Origin: Pseudoduganella ginsengisoli
Lineage (GTDB): Bacteria; Pseudomonadota; Gammaproteobacteria; Burkholderiales; Burkholderiaceae_D
Direction: 5' to 3'
DNA length: 64,000 bases
Assembly (NCBI RefSeq): GCF_009720865.1
Contig: NZ_WNLA01000013.1
Location: 124,001 to 188,000, forward strand
The notes under the pieces are model-generated. The model did no database searches. It was not told where the DNA came from and worked only from the letters and a program-made list of their open reading frames with translations. The first letter of the stretch is position 1, and each line of letters starts with the position of its first letter. Below, piece by piece: positions 56,823 through 64,000 of the stretch. Both the position numbers and the translations under genes were made by a program.

Positions 56823-58238
56823 ATGCCGACGACGTTCACGCTCCCCAATATCCGCCGCGAAGCGGCCGCCCTGTGGCAACTGGCGTGGCCGGTGCTGGTG
56901 GGCCAGCTGGCGACGGTCGGCATGGGCGTGGCGGACGTGGCCATGACGGGCCATGCCAGCGCGACGGAACTGGCTGCCGTGTCGCTGGGCGCGTCGATCT
57001 GGTCCATCATCCTCGTCACCGTGACCGGCACGATGATGGCAATTAACTCCGTGGTGGCGCACCAGGTGGGCGCGGGCGAACATCAAGCCATTGCCCACTC
57101 CGTGCGCCAGGCGCTGTGGAAAGCGCTGGGCGTGGGCCTCATCGGCGCGCTGGCGTGCAATGCCGCGACCTTGCTGTTCGACCATTTGCACATGGCGCAG
57201 GAAGTCAACGACCGCGCATCGCTGTTCGTCCACATCATCAGCATCGGCATGCCGCCCTATGCGGCGTACCGCGCCTTGTATGGCTACAGCACCAGCATCA
57301 ATCAAACCAAGCCTGTGATGGTGATTGCCCTGCTGGGCCTGGCGTTTAACGTGACGGTCAACTGGGTATTGATCTTTGGCCACTTCGGCATGCCGAAGCT
57401 GGGCGGCGTCGGCTGCGCCGTGGCGACTGGCGCGTGCATGTGGCTGATGCTGGGCGCCATGCTGGTGTGGCTGAAAGTCTCGCCCGCCTACCGCCAGACG
57501 TATCCGTTCACGCGCTGGGAATGGCCCTACTACCCGGAAATCCGCTCGATGCTGAAGCTGGGCCTGCCAACCGGCATCACGTACTTCGCGGAAGTGTCCG
57601 CGTTTGGCGCCGTCAGCCTGCTGGTGGCGCGCTTTGGCGTGGTCGAAGTATCAGCGCACCAGATTGCGCTGAACTTCGCGTCGCTGGTGTTCATGGCGCC
57701 GCTGTCGTTCGGCATCGGCGTCATCACGCGCGTAGGACAAGCGATGGGCGAAGCCAATCCGGCACAGGCGCGCTTTGCCGCGTGGGTGGGCGTCGGCATG
57801 TCGCTGTCGTTTGCCGTGCTGTCCGCCATCGGCATTGCACTGTTCAATGTGCAAATTGCCGCAGCCTACACGTCCGACACGGCAGTGCAGGCGCTGTGCG
57901 CGCACTTGCTGCTGTTTGGCGCGCTGTTCCAGCTGTCCGACGCGACGCAGGTGGCGACATCGTGCGCCATCCGCGGCTATAAAGTCACGCGCCAGCCGAT
58001 GCTGATCCAGTTGCTGGCGTTCTGGGTATTCGCCCTGCCGCTGGGCTGTATTCTGGGCCTGGCGCCGGACTGGATACCGTTTGCTCCCGCTGCGCCAATG
58101 GCGGCAGCGGGTTTCTGGATCGGGCTGGTGCTGGGTTTGACGATAGCCGCGACACTGCTGAGCTGGTCGCTGTACGTGCTGGCCAACCAGCGCGTGCGGG
58201 ACAGCGCCCGGCGGCGCCCCGCTGCCATGCAAGCGTAG
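56823..58238 (+). CDS. MATE family efflux transporter
   Basis: 471 residues, 12 hydrophobic helices. Typical MATE/NorM blocks: LWQLAWPVLVGQLATVGMGVADVAMTGHAS near the N-terminus and LGLPTGITYFAEVSAFGAVSLLVARFG in the second half. Exports cationic compounds by Na+ or H+ antiport; substrate unknown. ATG at 56823 (MPTTFTLPNIRREA) preferred; an ATG at 56796 adds nine residues. Monocistronic. Confidence 0.92.
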   Translation: MPTTFTLPNIRREAAALWQLAWPVLVGQLATVGMGVADVAMTGHASATELAAVSLGASIWSIILVTVTGTMMAINSVVAHQVGAGEHQAIAHSVRQALWKALGVGLIGALACNAATLLFDHLHMAQEVNDRASLFVHIISIGMPPYAAYRALYGYSTSINQTKPVMVIALLGLAFNVTVNWVLIFGHFGMPKLGGVGCAVATGACMWLMLGAMLVWLKVSPAYRQTYPFTRWEWPYYPEIRSMLKLGLPTGITYFAEVSAFGAVSLLVARFGVVEVSAHQIALNFASLVFMAPLSFGIGVITRVGQAMGEANPAQARFAAWVGVGMSLSFAVLSAIGIALFNVQIAAAYTSDTAVQALCAHLLLFGALFQLSDATQVATSCAIRGYKVTRQPMLIQLLAFWVFALPLGCILGLAPDWIPFAPAAPMAAAGFWIGLVLGLTIAATLLSWSLYVLANQRVRDSARRRPAAMQA

Positions 58239-58349
58239 GCCGATGCCGCCAAGGGCCGAACGAACGTCGGATTTTCGGCCCGTATTCCATACCCTTGCCG
58301 CCCCCCACTCTGGTATTGTCTTGCCGCAATAATCCTCACACGTGAACCC

Positions 58350-60566
58350 ATGCGACTGATCCTTCCTCTCCTTGCAGCTATGGCAACGACTATCCCCGCT
58401 TCCGCCGAGCGCCTGACCCTGGACCGTATTCACGCTGACCCGGCATTGGCCGGCGCGGCCGTACGCAACCTCAAAGTGTCTCCGGACGGCGCCCGCGTCA
58501 CGTTCCTCAAGGGCCGCGACGACAATCAGTTCCAGATGGACTTGTGGGAATACAACCTGAAGGACAAGAGCACGCACCGCCTCGTGGATTCGAAGATCCT
58601 GGTGCCGGACGAAAACCTGTCCGATGCGGAAAAAGCCCGCCGCGAGCGCGAACGCACCGCGAGCCTGAAGGGGATTTTGAATTACAGCTGGTCGCCGGAC
58701 GGCAAGCAATTGCTGGTGCCGATAGCCGGCAACCTGTATCTGATCGACGTGGCAAAGCCCGATGCGGCGCGCCTGGTGGCGTCCGGCCAGGTGCTGGATC
58801 CGAAAATTTCACCGCAAGGCCGCTACCTGTCGTTCGTGCGCGACCAGAATTTGTTTGTCATCGACCTGGCGACGGGCAAGGAGCGCCAGCTGACCACCGA
58901 TGGCAAAGGCGCCATCCACAATGGCGAAGCGGAATTCATCGCACAGGAAGAAATGGGCCAGCGCACCGGCTACTACTGGGCGCCGGACGACAGCGCGATT
59001 GCCTATAAGCGCTACGACGAAACGCAAGTGCCGATCGCGCGCCGCTTTGAAATTTATGCGGACCGCACGGACGTCATCGAACAGCGCTACCCTGCCGCCG
59101 GCGATCCGAACGTGACTGTGCAATTGAAGATCGTGTCGCCTGCCACCGGCGACACCCGCGACGTGAACCTGGGGCCTGATCCCGACATTTACCTGGTGCG
59201 CGCCGACTGGAGCGCCAACAGCCGCACGCTGACGTTCCAGCGCCAGAGCCGCGACCAGAAAACGCTGGAACTGGTGGCCGTCGATGCCGCCACCTTGCAA
59301 CAGCGTGTGCTGATCACGGAAAAATCCGACACGTGGACCACCATCCACGAGGACTTGCGCTTCCTGAAATCGCGCGATGCGTTTATCTGGGCATCGGAAC
59401 GTTCGGGCCGCAACCACCTGTATTTGTACAGCATGGATGGCAAGATGCTGCACGCGATTTCCAAAGGCGACTGGGGCATCGACAATGTGCTGGCGGTCGA
59501 TGAAAAGGCGGGCAAAGTCTATGTCGCGTCGAACCGCGACGCCGTCATCGACAAGCAAGTGTATGCACTGCACATCGATGGCAGCACGGCCGCCAATCCG
59601 AAGCGCATCACGCAAGCGGACGGCTGGCATGACGCCGCGTTTGCCCGTAATGGCGACGTGTTTGTCGATACGTTCTCCGACCCGGACACGCCGCCGCAAG
59701 TGGCGATCCGCCGCGCCGATGGCGCCATGGTCACGTGGCTGGAAGAAAACAAGGTCGACGCCAAGCATCCGTATGCGCCGTACAAGGCCGACCACTTGCG
59801 CACTGAATATGGCACGTTGAAAGCGCAGGATGGCCAGACCTTGCATTACTCGATGGTCAAGCCGTACAAGTTTGATCCTTCAAAGCGCTACCCAGTCTAC
59901 CTGTCCACGTATGGCGGCCCGCATGCGCAGCACGTGTCGCGCAAATGGGGCAATTATTTTGACCAGTACATGGCGCAGCAAGGTTTTGTCGTGTTCCGTC
60001 TCGATAACCGGGGTTCCAGCCGCCGCGAGCGCGCGTTCACGGATGCCAATTACAAGCACCTGGGCGACGTGGAAGTGCAAGACCAGTTGACGGGCGTGGC
60101 GTTCCTTGGACAGCAAAGCTTTGTCGATGCCAAGCGCATCGGCGTGTTTGGCTGGAGCTACGGCGGGTTCATGACCTTGCGTTTGCTGTCGCAAGCGTCC
60201 GACAAGATCGCCATGGGCGTGTCGGTTGCGCCGGTGACGGACTGGAAACTGTACGACACGCACTACACGGAACAGTTCATGAGCACGCCGAAAGACAATC
60301 CGCAGGGCTATGCGCAAAGCAGTGTGTTTGCCCACGTCGATGGCTTGACATCGCCGCTGCTGCTGATGCACGGCATGGCGGATGACAACGTGCTGTTCAC
60401 CAACTCCACGCGCATGATCGATGCGCTGGTCAACCGTGGCGTGCACTTTGAATTGATGACGTATCCAGGCGCCAAGCACGGCATTTCCGGCAAGGGGCCG
60501 CAGCGCCACGTGTATGGCAATATTGAAGCGTTCTTCAAGAAGAACTTGAAGCCGGAATCCAACTAA
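58350..60566 (+). CDS. exported S9 family prolyl oligopeptidase (DPP IV-like)
   Basis: 738 residues. Signal peptide MRLILPLLAAMATTIPASA. An N-terminal beta-propeller (DPP4 N type; the Glu pair in EAEFIAQEEMGQRTGYYWAPDD matches the DPP IV substrate-binding Glu motif) and a C-terminal alpha/beta hydrolase. Catalytic Ser in GVFGWSYGGFMT, Asp in HGMADDNVLF and His in GAKHGISG. Cleaves X-Pro or X-Ala dipeptides from peptides in the periplasm or outside; specificity inferred from family. Confidence 0.93.
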   Translation: MRLILPLLAAMATTIPASAERLTLDRIHADPALAGAAVRNLKVSPDGARVTFLKGRDDNQFQMDLWEYNLKDKSTHRLVDSKILVPDENLSDAEKARRERERTASLKGILNYSWSPDGKQLLVPIAGNLYLIDVAKPDAARLVASGQVLDPKISPQGRYLSFVRDQNLFVIDLATGKERQLTTDGKGAIHNGEAEFIAQEEMGQRTGYYWAPDDSAIAYKRYDETQVPIARRFEIYADRTDVIEQRYPAAGDPNVTVQLKIVSPATGDTRDVNLGPDPDIYLVRADWSANSRTLTFQRQSRDQKTLELVAVDAATLQQRVLITEKSDTWTTIHEDLRFLKSRDAFIWASERSGRNHLYLYSMDGKMLHAISKGDWGIDNVLAVDEKAGKVYVASNRDAVIDKQVYALHIDGSTAANPKRITQADGWHDAAFARNGDVFVDTFSDPDTPPQVAIRRADGAMVTWLEENKVDAKHPYAPYKADHLRTEYGTLKAQDGQTLHYSMVKPYKFDPSKRYPVYLSTYGGPHAQHVSRKWGNYFDQYMAQQGFVVFRLDNRGSSRRERAFTDANYKHLGDVEVQDQLTGVAFLGQQSFVDAKRIGVFGWSYGGFMTLRLLSQASDKIAMGVSVAPVTDWKLYDTHYTEQFMSTPKDNPQGYAQSSVFAHVDGLTSPLLLMHGMADDNVLFTNSTRMIDALVNRGVHFELMTYPGAKHGISGKGPQRHVYGNIEAFFKKNLKPESN

Positions 60567-60585
60567 GCACACTGCGCATAGGAAT

Positions 60586-60612
60586 GAAGGGCCGGACATG
60601 TTCCGGCCCTTC
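60586..60612. terminator. hairpin between convergent genes
   Basis: GAAGGGCCGGA (60586-60596) and TCCGGCCCTTC (60602-60612), perfect 11-bp stem. Works for the S9 peptidase and possibly for the convergent PEP-CTERM gene. Confidence 0.75.
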
Positions 60613-60619
60613 GCGTTTG

Positions 60620-61819
60620 TCAGTCCGCCTGTTTTCGGCGCAGCGTCAACGCCATGGCTGCCAGCCCTGCCAGCATCAGCGCCAGGCCGGCCGGCTCCGG
60701 CACATGCGTGTCGGCCGATTCAGTCAGGATAAAGCCTTCCCAGCGCCCATTGCGCAACGCCGTGCCTGCCAATTGCCCCGCATCGTTGATGGCAATATTG
60801 TTCACTGCTTCAAAGCCTCCCGACAGCAAGTCTTTCACGTCATACATGACGCCATCGTCGTACAGGAATGCAGTAAAGCTGCCATCGCTGCGGACCGCGT
60901 TGCCGATCACCTGGCCGGCTGCGTTAATGGCTTCAGCCGAACTGTAATTGCCGCCCAGCGTACCCAGGTCAACCATCGCGCCGTTGACGGTGGCGAACGC
61001 ATGCACGCCATTACCAACCAGGCTCCATCCCGCCACCTGGCCTGATGCGTTGATCGCATTGGCGGAGCTGTGCGAGCCCCCCAGCGTCCCCAGATCCGTC
61101 ATCACGCCATTGCTGGAAATAAATGCGTGGTAAGCGCTGTCATCCGCAATATTGGATGTGCCGATAATCTGTCCCGCTTCATTGATACTGCGGGCGCCAC
61201 TGTAGTTGCCGCCCAGCGTGCCCAGTTGCGTCATCACGCCATGGTCGTACAAGAATCCGCGGTAGCTGCCGTCAGCCAGCTGCCCCGCCCCCACAACCTG
61301 GCCGTGGTTGTTGATCATGCCGACGCTGCTGCTGGCGCCGCCCAGCGACAGCGGCGTCATCACGCCATTGCTGTACAAAAAGGCCACGTAGTCATTGCCG
61401 TTCGGCAGCATGCTGGTCCCCACCACCTGGCCCGCATCGTTAATGGCTTCCGCCCGCGCGTTCGTGCCGCCCAAGGTCAGCCGCGTCACGGTCCCGTTAT
61501 CGAACAGGAAACCGTCATGCCCGCCATTGTTGGCGGTATAGCCATAGCCCACCAATTGCCCAGCCCCGTTGGCAGCCATGGAAAACGTGCCGACGCCTCC
61601 CATCGAGCCAACTTGCTGAAAAGAGCCATTGCGCGTAATAAACGCCGCGACGTCCGCATCACCGGCAAGGTGGCCTGAGCCGTAGACTTGGCCGCTATTG
61701 GTAATGCCATTGACAGTGAAATACGTTCCGCCCAGCGAACCCAGTTCGGTGGTCACCCACGCCGCGTGCGCGCACGAAGAAAAACCAAACAGGGCTGCCA
61801 ATACTGCCTTCTTGATCAT
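60620..61819 (-). CDS. HAF-repeat PEP-CTERM protein
   Basis: 399 residues. Signal peptide MIKKAVLAALFGFSSCAHA. The body consists of about eight HAF-type repeats (variants of A-x-x-I-N-x-x-G-Q-V-V-G and F-L-Y-x-x-G-V-M-T-x-L-G-T-L-G-G), likely a beta-propeller-like fold. The C-terminus VPEPAGLALMLAGLAAMALTLRRKQAD is a PEP-CTERM sorting signal: Val-Pro-Glu-Pro, a hydrophobic helix and basic end. It is probably handled by an exosortase and displayed or released. Confidence 0.92.
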   Translation of the reverse strand: MIKKAVLAALFGFSSCAHAAWVTTELGSLGGTYFTVNGITNSGQVYGSGHLAGDADVAAFITRNGSFQQVGSMGGVGTFSMAANGAGQLVGYGYTANNGGHDGFLFDNGTVTRLTLGGTNARAEAINDAGQVVGTSMLPNGNDYVAFLYSNGVMTPLSLGGASSSVGMINNHGQVVGAGQLADGSYRGFLYDHGVMTQLGTLGGNYSGARSINEAGQIIGTSNIADDSAYHAFISSNGVMTDLGTLGGSHSSANAINASGQVAGWSLVGNGVHAFATVNGAMVDLGTLGGNYSSAEAINAAGQVIGNAVRSDGSFTAFLYDDGVMYDVKDLLSGGFEAVNNIAINDAGQLAGTALRNGRWEGFILTESADTHVPEPAGLALMLAGLAAMALTLRRKQAD

Positions 61820-61899
61820 TTGATCCTCATGGAAATGAAAATTTCCGTGAATATATCAAATGACAATAATAATGAAAAGAAATATATACTTTCGAGCAA

Positions 61900-61928
61900 T
61901 AAAAAACCCGGCCGCAGCCGGGTTTCTT
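61900..61928 (-). terminator. rho-independent terminator of the csbD gene
   Basis: AACCCGGC (61905-61912) pairs with GCCGGGTT (61917-61924), and a T-run follows on the minus strand. Confidence 0.88.
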
Positions 61929-61945
61929 CATGCGGGGAACGCCGA

Positions 61946-62137
61946 TCAGCGGTTACCGCGGTCGATCGCATCCTTCACGGCTTCCTTGGCGTCGCCGACG
62001 CCTTTCTGCAGCTTGCCTTCAGACTGTTTCGACAAGCCCTTGGCTTGCTGTTCGGAACTGCCCACCAGCTCGCCGGTTTTCTGTTGCACTTTGCCGGCTA
62101 CTTCCTTGGCTTTACCTTTAATCTGGTCCTTGTTCAT
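61946..62137 (-). CDS. CsbD family stress protein
   Basis: 63 residues from MNKDQIKGKAKEVAGKVQQKTGELVGS at 62137, with CAGGAGGTC before it. Helical, hydrophilic, Lys/Glu-rich, typical CsbD pattern. Family members are induced by general stress; molecular role unclear. Alone between terminator and the methyltransferase gene. Confidence 0.88.
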   Translation of the reverse strand: MNKDQIKGKAKEVAGKVQQKTGELVGSSEQQAKGLSKQSEGKLQKGVGDAKEAVKDAIDRGNR

Positions 62138-62244
62138 GATGACCTCCTGAAAGTATGCACACGCCACATGGTGTGCCCAGGGAAATCATAGCCAGCGGGT
62201 ATGTACGCTTCCGTACGGTGCTTAACACTGCTCCTTAACACTGC

Positions 62245-62862
62245 TCATTCACACTTGCGCCATACGCTGGCCAGCCATGGCTGCTGGTCGCGCGGCAAGC
62301 CGGGCGGACGGTAATAATGGTGCAGCGGCGCGAATCCTGCCGCCGTCACGAAACGCGCCCACGTGTCGTAGTCGTGGTAGCTGCCGTAGCGGGGGCCGTT
62401 CCACCCTTCCTGGTTGTTGCCACGGGGATTGGAGCTGAACAGCACGCCGCGCGGCTTCAGCGCAGCCTGCAAACGCTTCAACACATCCGGCAAGGCCGCA
62501 GTCGGCACGTGAAACAGCGAAGCATTGGCAAAAATGCCGTCGAATGTTTCCGGCGGCAGCCGCAGGCCGATGAAGTCTTGCTGCAGCACGTCACAGCCGC
62601 TGTATTCATGGGCCATGCGGACAAATTCCGCCGAACCGTCGAGGCCCGTGGCAATATGGCCCAGTTCTGTGAACCGCTTTAAATCGCGCCCCGGCCCGCA
62701 TCCCAAGTCCAGGATGCGGAACGGCGGGGCGCCTTCAATGGCATCGAGCAGCGCCGCAATGTTCTGGCTCACATCATGGTCGCGCGTGCCTTCGAAAAAT
62801 TGCTGCGCGCTGCGGTCGTAATGTGCCAGTGTGGTTTGCGTAATCTGCCCGATGTCGTCCAT
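62245..62862 (-). CDS. class I SAM-dependent methyltransferase
   Basis: 205 residues. Motif I RILDLGCGPGRDLKRFTELGH, then IATGLDGSAEFV, FDGIFANASLFHVP and LKRLQAALKPRGVLFSSNPRG. Small-molecule type, substrate unknown. It begins 12 bp after the peptidase gene on the same strand, so the two are probably co-transcribed. The end is WLASVWRKCE. Confidence 0.87.
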   Translation of the reverse strand: MDDIGQITQTTLAHYDRSAQQFFEGTRDHDVSQNIAALLDAIEGAPPFRILDLGCGPGRDLKRFTELGHIATGLDGSAEFVRMAHEYSGCDVLQQDFIGLRLPPETFDGIFANASLFHVPTAALPDVLKRLQAALKPRGVLFSSNPRGNNQEGWNGPRYGSYHDYDTWARFVTAAGFAPLHHYYRPPGLPRDQQPWLASVWRKCE

Positions 62863-62874
62863 TGCCGTTTCCTT

Positions 62875-64000
62875 TTACCAGACGCGCACGCGGTCTTGCG
62901 GCGCCAGGTACAGTTGCTGGCCCTGCTGCACGTCAAATGCCTTATACCATGCGTCGAGGTTGCGCACCGTGTACGTGCGCCATTTTGCCGGGGCGTGGCC
63001 ATCCGTCATGACCTGGCGGCGCAGCGCTGCATCGCGCACGAGGTTGCGCCAGCTGCGCGCATAGCCGATGAAGAAGTCGCGGTCCGGCACCGTGGGGTTG
63101 GCGGCCTTGAACGCATCATAGGCAGCCGCCAGGCCGGCCAGGTCGGACAGGTTTTCACTCAACGTCAACTGGCCATTGAGCGCCAGGTCCGGGAATGCTT
63201 GATAGGACGAGTATTGGGCCACCAGCGCTTGCGTGGCAGTCTTGAAGTGGGCCGCGTCATCCTTGGTCCACCAGTCGCGCAGCAAGCCTTTCGAATCGAA
63301 CTGCGAACCCGTGTCATCGAAACTGTGGCTGATTTCATGGCCGATTACGGCGCCGATCGCGCCATAGTTGGCGGCGTCCGTGCCGTTCAAGTCAAAGAAT
63401 GGCGGCTGCAAGATCGCGGCCGGGAAATTCAGCGCATTTTGCATCGGCAAATTCACGGCGTTAACCAGTTGCGGCGGCATGCACCATTCCTTGCGGTCCA
63501 CCGGCTGATGCAGCTTGGCCAGCTGCTGCTGCGTGTACAGCTTTTCCGCACGCTCGGCATTGCCATATGCATCGTCGGCTTTCACGTCCAGATGCGCATA
63601 CGACGTCCATTTCTCTGGGTAGCCAACGCCGACGTACAGCACGTCCAGCTTCGCGTGGGCTTCCTTGCGCGTGGCCGGGTCCATCCACGCCAGCTTGTCG
63701 ATGCGCTGATGGAACGCCTTGACGATATTCTTGACCATGCCTTCCAGCTTGCTCTTGGCTTCCGGCGGGAAGTACTTGGCCACATACAGTTTGCCGACCG
63801 CATCAGGCATGCCTGCATTCACGGCAGCAAGGCCGCGCTTCCAGCGCACCGACAGTTGCGGCGTGCCGGACAAGGTGCGGCCATAGAAATCAAAGTACTG
63901 GTCAACAAACGCTTGCGGCAAATTGTTGGCGTGGTGGTTAATGGTGTGGAAGGCCAGGAAGTCTTTCCACGCATCGAGCGAACCTTCCTGCACTTGTTTG
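62875..64000 (-). CDS. M13 family zinc metallopeptidase (partial, N-terminus beyond the window)
   Basis: C-terminal 374 residues. Neprilysin/PepO-like: zinc site GAVIGHEISHSFDDTG (HExxH), the third ligand in LSENLSDLAGLAAAYDAF (E-x-x-x-D), then a substrate-binding motif NAVNLPMQNALNFPAAILQPPFF (N-A-x-x/N-P-x-x-A), and the final Trp in DRVRVW. Oligopeptidase, usually exported; the N-terminal signal and first half are outside the window. Confidence 0.93.
   Translation of the reverse strand, partial: KQVQEGSLDAWKDFLAFHTINHHANNLPQAFVDQYFDFYGRTLSGTPQLSVRWKRGLAAVNAGMPDAVGKLYVAKYFPPEAKSKLEGMVKNIVKAFHQRIDKLAWMDPATRKEAHAKLDVLYVGVGYPEKWTSYAHLDVKADDAYGNAERAEKLYTQQQLAKLHQPVDRKEWCMPPQLVNAVNLPMQNALNFPAAILQPPFFDLNGTDAANYGAIGAVIGHEISHSFDDTGSQFDSKGLLRDWWTKDDAAHFKTATQALVAQYSSYQAFPDLALNGQLTLSENLSDLAGLAAAYDAFKAANPTVPDRDFFIGYARSWRNLVRDAALRRQVMTDGHAPAKWRTYTVRNLDAWYKAFDVQQGQQLYLAPQDRVRVW

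Overview
This 64-kb window is a high-GC betaproteobacterial chromosome segment. It most likely belongs to Oxalobacteraceae (Massilia, Duganella or Janthinobacterium type). The evidence is the order hldA-lapB-lapA-ihfB-rpsA-cmk-aroA-tyrA-hisC-pheA-serC-gyrA, the heptose kinase encoded apart from its adenylyltransferase, a DUF4214 protein, a PEP-CTERM protein and the LapAB pair. The genus is inference.

Region by region. 1-9.4 kb: cysM (cut by the window edge), a GNAT acetyltransferase, a cNMP-binding/glutaredoxin-like/thioredoxin-reductase fusion, an exported M28 peptidase, a tightly packed five-gene envelope redox operon (DUF4214-cytochrome c lipoprotein, TlpA, DUF4266, DUF3570, ApbE), and an exported helix-hairpin-helix protein. 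9.4-23.9 kb: a minus-strand housekeeping block for LPS heptose and its control, IHF, ribosomal protein S1, CMP kinase, aromatic amino acid, histidine and serine synthesis, and gyrase A. 24-30.6 kb: ompA, an OmpA-like/caspase-like/Ala-Pro-rich exported gene set, ubiG, gph, an unknown gene, then the tmRNA gene ssrA.

31.0-40.2 kb: an AT-richer element of about 9.15 kb integrated in the 3' end of ssrA and bounded by an exact 16-bp direct repeat. It has a P4-type integrase, small DNA-binding proteins, an SF3 helicase of the DUF5906 type, a possible PD-(D/E)XK nuclease, a two-gene unknown cargo set, a serine recombinase, a zinc-ribbon membrane protein, an XRE regulator and an AlpA-like regulator. 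There are no capsid or tail genes. Three direct-repeat sets lie inside it: 11-bp repeats after the helicase, 14-bp repeats before the recombinase, and a degenerate array of about eight 71-bp units after the recombinase. The array is the most unusual structure in the window. The strong hairpin just beyond the right junction is probably the displaced native terminator of ssrA.

40.2-51.6 kb: an accessory region with a hairpin-dense segment, an asparagine-synthetase-like gene without the glutaminase cysteine plus an unknown partner, four very hydrophilic small proteins, two GlxA-type regulators, two monooxygenase-fold proteins, a thioesterase, a SLAC1/TehA-type channel whose start codon sits in a perfect hairpin, pncB, azoR and a LysR regulator. 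51.6-56 kb: a chemotaxis cluster cheB-(cheR pseudogene)-mcp-cheY with divergent cheD. 56-64 kb: a beta/gamma-crystallin protein, a MATE transporter, an S9 peptidase, a HAF-repeat PEP-CTERM protein, CsbD, a methyltransferase and an M13 peptidase cut by the window edge.

All calls come from reading motifs, ORFs and context; no database search was run.
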